From NCBI GenBank assembly GCA_024684065.1, contig JAIKXO010000349.1, positions 1-21,643 on the forward strand: a stretch of 21,643 nucleotides of DNA, in the 5' to 3' direction. The notes below the pieces were generated by a model. It ran no database searches. It was not told the DNA's origin and saw only the letters and a program-made list of their open reading frames with translations. Below, piece after piece: positions 15,935 to 21,643 of the stretch (within the stretch, counting starts at the first letter, position 1; the number at the start of each line of letters is the position of its first letter). Position numbers and translations under genes: made by a program. Origin of the DNA: Lachnospiraceae bacterium. Lineage in GTDB: Bacteria > Bacillota_A > Clostridia > Lachnospirales > Lachnospiraceae.

Positions 15935-17626
15935 ATGGATGTAACCGGTGATATGAATAAGAATGATCAGACTGAACGGACGAATGCACTTATCGAGAAG
16001 ATTAAAAGCGGCGATAACGAGGCGTGGAATGAGCTGGTAAAGCAGTATGAAAACTATATTCATTCACGTGCTTGGAGCAAAATAAGCGATCATAATGTTT
16101 CTGATCCGAAAGCGATCGAAGCGGAGCTTTTTGCCGCCGGATGGATAGGTTTTGTCTCTGCGCTTAAGAAGCATGATCCGGACAAGGGGAGCTTTACAAC
16201 CTATGCAACGTATTATATAGACCACGAGATGTCCGACCAGCTCGAATTTGAGTTTAATTCCACCGGTGTGGCGCACAGGCCCAGGGGATCAAAGATCTCA
16301 AGGGCATATGCACCGACAGGTGATGATCAGGAAGAAAAGATGGCAGCTTTTGAAGCCATGCTGTCAAGAACATTTGCAAAAAGTGGGGATTCCGGAACCA
16401 CTATTCCGGAACCCGAAGATATTGGAGATTATACGGCAGAAAGGCGTACGCTTCAGATACTGGATGTGTTAAGGCTTATGACAGATGAAGCGCACAGTCT
16501 TTCCTGTGAGCAGCTTCAGGGATTACTGTCGTTGTATCGGAAAGCCAGATATGGTAATGATACTTCCATTGAGTCTTCCAATACATTTAATAAGTCGATG
16601 GGTGAGATACTCCTTGAAGTAAATCCCGTAAGACATACGGATGAAAATGACGGGGACTACAGGATCAAATACGATGAGTATGATTCGGATTATCTGATTA
16701 ACAGAGTTAAGATGAATAAAGATAATCCGAATAAGGTGGCATTGGCGCCGGTCATAAACGGATTGCGTTTCGTACATGATTTTGACAATGAGTCGCTTGA
16801 AAAGCTGATCCAGCTCATCAGCTTTTCCGATATGTTCTCAAACGAGGAGAAATCAAGATTGACGGCCAAGCTTGTTGCAACGGCAAGCGTATACTACAGC
16901 TCGCCTTTTGTTGACGGAGAAGCTCTTAAGTTTAATCCTTCTGCAATACACGGAAGATTTGCAGCCAGAAACGGTGCTGACAGAAAGCAGCTGACAGAGA
17001 ACATAAAGATAATACAGCAGGCGATCAATAATCTGTCTCAGATAAGGTTTAAGTTTAACCGTTATACATCGGATCATGAGCTTGTTCCCAAATATGATCG
17101 GTTGAATGTTTTAAGTCCCTATCATATGGTAGTGTACCATGACAATTATTACGTCATAGGTCTTAATCAGGCCTGGGGCGATGAAAGAGTTCTTCACTAC
17201 CGCGTAGATCTGATGAGTGATATCGAGATCGCGAAGGATGATGAGGGAAAGAACATACCGATCGAAGTTACCGCATTCGAGGGACTGCCGATATGCAACG
17301 CATACTGGGATCCGGAGAAATATATGGCAGAGCATATCAATATGGCCTTCGATGAACCGAGAAAGATCAGAATAAAGATCGAAGAGACGGGATATACACT
17401 GATCCATGACTGGTTTGGCGATCATTACAGTAAGGTCGATAGTGTCATGGAAAAAGATGATGCCGGTAACGAGAAAATCTATGACACAGTTGAAGTGAAA
17501 GCTTCCCCCTACATGATCGTTCACTGGGCAATGCAGTACGGCACTGCTGTGGAGATATTGGATGAGGAGATACGGGGAGAGATTAAGAATGAACTGAGAG
17601 GGATGGATAAAAAGTATGGGAATTGA
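15935..17626 (+). CDS. Sigma-70 region 2 fused to wHTH-WYL-WCX regulator
   Basis: A 563-residue protein with AAGGAGG 6 bases before the ATG. Residues about 17-110 match sigma-70 region 2: LIEKIKSGDNEAWNELVKQY, then ELFAAGWIGFVSALKKHDPDKG and SFTTYATYYIDHEM, the stretch that contacts core polymerase and the -10 element. No region 4 follows. Residues about 168-250 look like the winged helix that opens WYL regulators (TLQILDVLRLMTDEAHSLSC). Residues about 340-430 are a WYL domain (LSPYHMVVYHDNYYVIG, LHYRVDLMSDIEI) and about 475-560 a WCX domain (IRIKIEETGYTLIHDWFGDHYS). WYL domains are known ligand- or nucleic-acid-sensing modules, often near defence genes. The head of the right-hand block; overlaps the next gene by 11 bases. 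Fusion of sigma region 2 to a full WYL regulator is unusual in my knowledge. Targets unknown. Confidence 0.85.
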   Translation: MDVTGDMNKNDQTERTNALIEKIKSGDNEAWNELVKQYENYIHSRAWSKISDHNVSDPKAIEAELFAAGWIGFVSALKKHDPDKGSFTTYATYYIDHEMSDQLEFEFNSTGVAHRPRGSKISRAYAPTGDDQEEKMAAFEAMLSRTFAKSGDSGTTIPEPEDIGDYTAERRTLQILDVLRLMTDEAHSLSCEQLQGLLSLYRKARYGNDTSIESSNTFNKSMGEILLEVNPVRHTDENDGDYRIKYDEYDSDYLINRVKMNKDNPNKVALAPVINGLRFVHDFDNESLEKLIQLISFSDMFSNEEKSRLTAKLVATASVYYSSPFVDGEALKFNPSAIHGRFAARNGADRKQLTENIKIIQQAINNLSQIRFKFNRYTSDHELVPKYDRLNVLSPYHMVVYHDNYYVIGLNQAWGDERVLHYRVDLMSDIEIAKDDEGKNIPIEVTAFEGLPICNAYWDPEKYMAEHINMAFDEPRKIRIKIEETGYTLIHDWFGDHYSKVDSVMEKDDAGNEKIYDTVEVKASPYMIVHWAMQYGTAVEILDEEIRGEIKNELRGMDKKYGN

Positions 17627-18404
17627 TTTTGAAAAGTATCCATTTATGCGTACCCCGCAAATTGTTTTTGCAAAACAACATTATGAAGTGACGGATGAAT
17701 CAATCAAAGCAATACAAGACTATTTCGGTAAACATCACGAAGGAGAATATACCTATGTTGGAAGTCAACCGTATCGCAGACAGATGTCAACCCCTGGTGC
17801 TTATCTGAAGGCTGCCGGCGAAGGAAAGGGGATAGATGTTGTAGCGGATGTTATGACATCCGTAAAGTTTTTGGATAAAAACAATAGAATTGATGAAAAC
17901 ATGATAAGAAAATTTAAACTTGTTTACCACACAATAGGGAATTTCATTCCGATTCCGGAGGGAGCCAATTACGGTGGCAGTTCGGGTTCGGATAATTATA
18001 TGTCAAAATTGAATTGGGTACGTGAGCGGTTTGAATTAATAAGCCAACAACATAGTATAACCGGTAAGAAAGAGGATATACTTGTAAAAGAAAGGATAGA
18101 CAACAAACTCAGGCTGAGCAGCCGAAAGCAGATAACAACAGAAAAAGAATATCCGGCGTTAACAGATAAATTGATATATAGGTACTGGCTGCAATGGGAA
18201 GCGGGATTTACAAATTGGGAAGACTATATTGAGAAAAACCTATTGCAGGATTTTGTAAAAAACAGAGAAGTAATAGATTTTGATTCGCAAAATCCTGATA
18301 TGAAAGCACTGATCGAATTGATAATCAAAAGAGGATACAGGATATGTAATGAGGGAAAAGAGATTCATCCGGAATGCCTGTCAGAGATATACGATGGATT
18401 ATAA
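17616..18404 (+). CDS. Hypothetical protein, translationally coupled to the sigma-2/WYL gene
   Basis: A 262-residue protein of no family I recognise. It starts inside the end of the previous gene (11-base overlap, GAGAGGGAT upstream), so its translation is probably coupled to that regulator. Features: soluble, no signal peptide or membrane segment, a Gly/Ser-rich turn (NYGGSSGSDN) in the middle, and aromatic-rich YRYWLQWEAGFTNWEDYIEKN near residues 189-208. Its base composition is visibly richer in A and T than that of neighbouring genes, with many AAA and ATA codons, which hints at a different origin. It could be the effector or the modulator of the WYL regulator. Confidence 0.7.
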   Translation: MGIDFEKYPFMRTPQIVFAKQHYEVTDESIKAIQDYFGKHHEGEYTYVGSQPYRRQMSTPGAYLKAAGEGKGIDVVADVMTSVKFLDKNNRIDENMIRKFKLVYHTIGNFIPIPEGANYGGSSGSDNYMSKLNWVRERFELISQQHSITGKKEDILVKERIDNKLRLSSRKQITTEKEYPALTDKLIYRYWLQWEAGFTNWEDYIEKNLLQDFVKNREVIDFDSQNPDMKALIELIIKRGYRICNEGKEIHPECLSEIYDGL

Positions 18405-18456
18405 ACTGATAAGAGAATATTTTAACGCAGAAAAGTTCAAATAATTGAAACTGTAT

Positions 18457-18509
18457 CCCTCCATATTATAGGTGCAACAATAAACGCCTGAAGTATGGAG
18501 GGATTTTTT
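18457..18509 (+). promoter_or_regulatory. Hairpin with T tract that covers the Shine-Dalgarno of the next gene
   Basis: ccctccata (18457-18465) pairs perfectly with tatggaggg (18494-18502); an inner stem AGGTG / CGCCT shortens the loop; TTTTTT follows at 18504-18509. The right arm contains GGAGGG, the ribosome site for the ATG at 18510. So the element can act as an intrinsic terminator for the upstream genes, and in a read-through transcript it would hide the ribosome site. Confidence 0.65.
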
Positions 18510-19472
18510 ATGTCTTATATTCAAATCTATCCCAAAGAATCAAAACTGAATAACGAAGCTTTCATGATGCCGTGGCGCTCAGAGGCGATCTGCTTCAACT
18601 TTAATGCTCCGGGGGTATTTGTTCCGGATGATGCGATCGAAGAGATGATCAAGGATCCGCTTGATGTCGAGACGCTTGTGGTAACCGCTGATCTTAAGGA
18701 CTACGGATTTATCTCAGAGATGAAGAATCTGACACAGCTCTATTTATATAATGCGAGGGAATTCTGGAACCTGTCTTTGATAAATGATCTTGTGAATCTC
18801 AGGCAGATATGCATCATGCATTCCAAGGTGATATGCCTCGACGGACTGGATATGCTGCTTAAAAATAAGAAGAAGCTGATAGATCTTGCTTCAAATGATT
18901 TCGGTGCAAGGATTGGATACGGAATTGAAGGGATACGCATTCATTCCGATGAGTCTGCGCTCAGACTTACGTCCATATATAACTACGGAGTACACATCGG
19001 AGAAATGACGCTTGATCTTTATACGGGTGGCAATCCGGAAGACTATCCCCCTTATGATGATGAGTCCGATCCGTGGGATGAAACTGCCTGGATAGATTAT
19101 GAAACGACGTACGAAGAACAGTTAAAATCTGACGATATGATAAGAACTGTCATCATTAATGCAAACGGCGAATATGAAGTGGCGGATATCAAAAAAGGAC
19201 ACAGATCTCTTGAAATGATAGTTGGAGGTGGTATCGAAGGTCTGACATTTGCCGGACATACTGATTTCATAATGTTCTTTAATGAAACAGGGAAGATTAC
19301 AGGCCTTCCGGTTAACCCGAGGGCAACGGTATTCGCGCTTGAGTTTACGGAGAAGATAAGTTTTATCAACGGGGATGTGGTTATCTGCGGCTTGGATGAC
19401 GAGGGAGATTCGTGTGACCTTACAGATGAGCAGATCATCGCATTTATGAAGATATTGGATGAAACAGATTGA
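18510..19472 (+). CDS. LRR-like / DUF3846 two-domain protein
   Basis: A 320-residue protein. ATG 18510 is chosen because GGAGGG precedes it by 7 bases; the in-frame ATG at 18495 lies inside the hairpin arm. The N-terminal part shows two or three leucine-rich-like turns (VETLVVTADLKDYGFISEMKNLTQLYLYNA, then LVNLRQICIMHSKVICLDGLDML). The C-terminal part (about 210-320) matches the DUF3846 pattern: MIRTVIINANGEYEVADI, LEMIVGGGIEGL, GLPVNPRATVFA, INGDVVICGLDDEGDSCDLT. DUF3846 proteins are common on phages, plasmids and conjugative elements; function unknown. The fusion with leucine-rich turns is uncommon in my knowledge. Confidence 0.75.
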   Translation: MSYIQIYPKESKLNNEAFMMPWRSEAICFNFNAPGVFVPDDAIEEMIKDPLDVETLVVTADLKDYGFISEMKNLTQLYLYNAREFWNLSLINDLVNLRQICIMHSKVICLDGLDMLLKNKKKLIDLASNDFGARIGYGIEGIRIHSDESALRLTSIYNYGVHIGEMTLDLYTGGNPEDYPPYDDESDPWDETAWIDYETTYEEQLKSDDMIRTVIINANGEYEVADIKKGHRSLEMIVGGGIEGLTFAGHTDFIMFFNETGKITGLPVNPRATVFALEFTEKISFINGDVVICGLDDEGDSCDLTDEQIIAFMKILDETD

Positions 19473-19484
19473 TACTTCAAAGAA

Positions 19485-19512
19485 TTGAATATTGTTGAAC
19501 GCATAATATTAT
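19485..19512 (+). promoter_or_regulatory. Possible promoter before the 19545 gene
   Basis: TTGAAT (19485-19490), 16-base spacer, TATTAT (19507-19512). Reasonable but AT-rich surroundings raise the chance of coincidence. Confidence 0.4.
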
Positions 19513-19544
19513 CAGAATCAATTGTTATAACGGAGGTAAAAGAT

Positions 19545-20765
19545 ATGAAGAATATGATGAAAGAATATTTGGGACGTGAATACAGCAGAAATCATCTCAG
19601 GAATTTTTGCCTGTATTGGATTAATGCATATGAAAGCAGACGATGCTACGCAACTTCAGATGAGTGGAGAAAGAAAAATGACCTTGACTGTATGTACTAT
19701 GACGGTGATCTTCGGGCGGACACACTTATGAGCGCCTGGACACCCATTAAGTGGATTGCGGATTATTTAAACCGCGATAGCGGGATCACTTTCTGCAAGA
19801 ATAGCAGGATAAGCAAGAATCCTTGTCACGATCTGGAACTTTTGGCCGAGAACGGTGACTGTTATCTGCCGGAGGAGAATGAATTGGTTAAACTCCTGGA
19901 CAGATTTCTGGAATTAGCAGAGCTTAAGTGTAATTATATTTTGCTTCCTTCAGAGGAGATGAATTGCGCGAGATACCGTTGTGCTATAGTAAATGAGCTT
20001 GTATGGTTGTATGATGAGGTTCCGGCCACGCTGGCTCATATTTTTGACAAGAACAGTCTGGGCAGGTTTTTTGTTGATAATGATCAGGCAATAAAGTGGA
20101 TTAAGCGGGAACACCTTGAAATGGGATTTGAAGATAACAAGATAGATCCGTATCATGTCAGACCTTTGATAAACGGGCTTGTACCCTACACTCCCAAGTG
20201 GCTTACGGAAGAAGATGAGATAAAAGAAGCTCTTGAATATATGATCGATTTTCTTGAGACCAGAATGAAGGCGATTTCGGTTGTTGAAGAAAAAGAATCG
20301 GATAAAGAGGGCTGCCCGGACAGTTTACTGCCGTGGTGGAAGAGACTGGATGAAGTGGAATTTGAAGCTTTTGATAATATATATCAGGATTTACCTGACG
20401 GACTTATACTCTTCCGGGACAAGCCGTATATCCTGTTAAGTGTAAAAAAGCGTATAGAGTATTCTGCCCGCAATATCATAGATGATATAGAGTTCGACGT
20501 ATATGAGTCAGGGATCAGGATGGAGTTTGAAGTTGTAAGATGCGGGTCAGATAAAAGAACGCCAAGATGGACTATATACTGGAAGCCGGGCCAGACATGC
20601 CGCGAGGTCTTTAGCGAACATCACATAGAAATACCGGATGAGAAAAGAAGAAAAATGTATGAACCGCTTCTTAAAAGAAGCAGGATGCTTATGGATGATC
20701 AAAAGAAAGAGTGTGATGATACTCAGAAAGCTGATGGTGAGGAGAAAATATACCCGTTCTCCTGA
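19545..20765 (+). CDS. Hypothetical protein, 406 residues
   Basis: The ATG at 19545 has GGAGG 8 bases upstream; the frame is open back to 19485 but without a ribosome site. No signal peptide or membrane segment. Features: N-terminal basic helix (MKEYLGREYSRNHLRNFCLYWINAYESRRCYATSDEW), Cys at several places, an acidic Glu-rich hinge near residues 255-275 (VVEEKESDKEG), a beta-like part (DGLILFRDKPYILLSVKKRIEYS), and a charged tail (KKECDDTQKADGEEK). I recognise no family. Neighbours are DUF3846 and a phosphoesterase, so a phage- or plasmid-type accessory role is likely. Confidence 0.7.
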   Translation: MKNMMKEYLGREYSRNHLRNFCLYWINAYESRRCYATSDEWRKKNDLDCMYYDGDLRADTLMSAWTPIKWIADYLNRDSGITFCKNSRISKNPCHDLELLAENGDCYLPEENELVKLLDRFLELAELKCNYILLPSEEMNCARYRCAIVNELVWLYDEVPATLAHIFDKNSLGRFFVDNDQAIKWIKREHLEMGFEDNKIDPYHVRPLINGLVPYTPKWLTEEDEIKEALEYMIDFLETRMKAISVVEEKESDKEGCPDSLLPWWKRLDEVEFEAFDNIYQDLPDGLILFRDKPYILLSVKKRIEYSARNIIDDIEFDVYESGIRMEFEVVRCGSDKRTPRWTIYWKPGQTCREVFSEHHIEIPDEKRRKMYEPLLKRSRMLMDDQKKECDDTQKADGEEKIYPFS

Positions 20766-20792
20766 TACAGGTACTGAAAGGAGGGAAAAAAC

Positions 20793-21482
20793 ATGGCATT
20801 TATCATTACAGGAGATACACACGGAACACTTGATATAGACAAAGTTGAGAGATTCTTCGGAGAGCATGAAGGAGAATATACGGAGAATGATTATCTGATC
20901 ATATGCGGAGATGTCGGTGTATGCGGATTCGATCCCGATGTGGAAAGAGAGACTCGGCTTAAATTGCGGGAACTTCCGGTAACGGTCTTGTTTGTTGATG
21001 GTAATCATGAACATCATCAGAGGCTTAATGATCACCCGGTTGATGAATGGATGGGAGGAAAGGTTCATTTTATCGAATCAAAGATCATCCATCTGATGCG
21101 AGGGCAGGTATATGATATGGACGGAACGAGATTCTTTACATTCGGCGGGGCATACAGCGTTGACAGATATGCAAGGACCGAAGGGGTTGACTGGTTCCCG
21201 GAGGAGATACCGACACGTGAGGAGTATGAGGAGGGCCTTGATAACCTTGAAGCGTGCGGATATAAAGTCGATTATATCATCACACATACCGCTCCCCGCG
21301 AGGTCGCTGCGGCATTGGGATACGGAGAAGAATCATTCGATGAAATCGCCTTACGAAGATACCTTCAGCAGATAGCGGATGGAGCGGAATTTAAGATGTG
21401 GTTTTTCGGACACTTTCATGAGGATGAGGTGATCGAGGATATTTTTATGGCCATGTATGACGAAGTGGCTGTCATTGATTAA
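20793..21482 (+). CDS. Calcineurin-like metallophosphoesterase
   Basis: A 229-residue protein with all family motifs in order: GDTHG (D8, H10), GDVG (D40), GNHE (N71, H72), THTAP (H165) and GHFHED (H207, H209). These ligate the two metal ions, so the enzyme should be active on phosphomono- or diesters. Size fits stand-alone metallophosphoesterases of phages and accessory elements. AAAGGAGGG precedes the ATG. It follows the 406-residue protein by 27 bases, likely the same transcript. Substrate (protein, nucleotide or nucleic-acid end) cannot be told from sequence. Confidence 0.9.
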   Translation: MAFIITGDTHGTLDIDKVERFFGEHEGEYTENDYLIICGDVGVCGFDPDVERETRLKLRELPVTVLFVDGNHEHHQRLNDHPVDEWMGGKVHFIESKIIHLMRGQVYDMDGTRFFTFGGAYSVDRYARTEGVDWFPEEIPTREEYEEGLDNLEACGYKVDYIITHTAPREVAAALGYGEESFDEIALRRYLQQIADGAEFKMWFFGHFHEDEVIEDIFMAMYDEVAVID

Positions 21483-21524
21483 GATGGTCAGCAAAGAACG
21501 ACCTTAAGAATGGAGGTTATCAAT

Positions 21525-21643
21525 ATGATTTATGTATCTGCTGAAAGCGGTATGAGATTTGATGATGAATTGTTAATAAGGAATAAAGATGAACTGCTTA
21601 TATGCAGGAGAAATGAGCTCGTACCTGAGAATCCTCGGGTACA
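21525..21643 (+). CDS. Start of a further gene, cut by the window edge
   Basis: ATG at 21525 with GGAGG 8 bases upstream; 39 codons are seen (MIYVSAESGMRFDDELLIRN at the start) and the frame runs off the right edge. Spacing of 42 bases after the phosphoesterase stop suggests the same operon. Too short to classify. Confidence 0.7.
   Translation, partial: MIYVSAESGMRFDDELLIRNKDELLICRRNELVPENPRV

Overview
The window looks like a chromosomal accessory region of a gut- or rumen-type Lachnospiraceae (Clostridia). Support: purine-rich Shine-Dalgarno sites, AgrA/AgrC-like LytTR and GHKL proteins, a hybrid kinase carrying the family's typical PMNAIIGLT motif and two receivers, a giant GLUG/YDG-type surface protein, and moderate GC that falls visibly towards the right end. 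This is read from the sequence; no database search was possible.

Layout. (1) 1-5336, minus strand: a small receiver-like protein without a phosphoacceptor, then the first 1620 codons of a giant secreted adhesin that runs off the left edge. (2) 5438-5540: a compact divergent control region with two good promoters back to back, two 19-bp direct repeats (21-bp period) between them, and a perfect 10-bp inverted repeat overlapping the rightward promoter. (3) 5591-9597, plus strand: five genes each joined by an ATGA overlap: XRE repressor, ImmA/IrrE-type metalloprotease, PIN-like nuclease, LytTR response regulator, GHKL sensor kinase. (4) 9598-12712: remains of an older locus: a hybrid kinase cut off just after its phosphoacceptor histidine motif, an intact solute-binding lipoprotein, and a gene start that runs into a pair of palindromes. 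(5) 12764-14032: a condensation/acyltransferase-fold enzyme, convergent with a minus-strand lipoprotein (14119-15504) whose signal peptide region holds a 7-A tract one base away from a much better start. (6) 15614-21643, plus strand: a promoter, uncertain tiny ORFs, a sigma-70 region 2 / wHTH / WYL / WCX fusion regulator, an orphan protein, a hairpin that covers the next ribosome site, an LRR-like/DUF3846 protein, another orphan, a metallophosphoesterase, and the start of one more gene.

How the parts may work together (inference). The LytTR regulator of block 3 may bind the 21-bp-spaced repeats between the divergent promoters, so that one quorum- or envelope-sensing circuit controls both its own toxin-like operon and the leftward adhesin operon. 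The XRE protein probably binds the palindrome in its own promoter and could be relieved by the ImmA-like protease. The two strongest candidates for something undescribed are this five-gene XRE-ImmA-PIN-LytTR-GHKL unit with its shared control region, and the sigma-region-2/WYL fusion protein heading the right-hand block.
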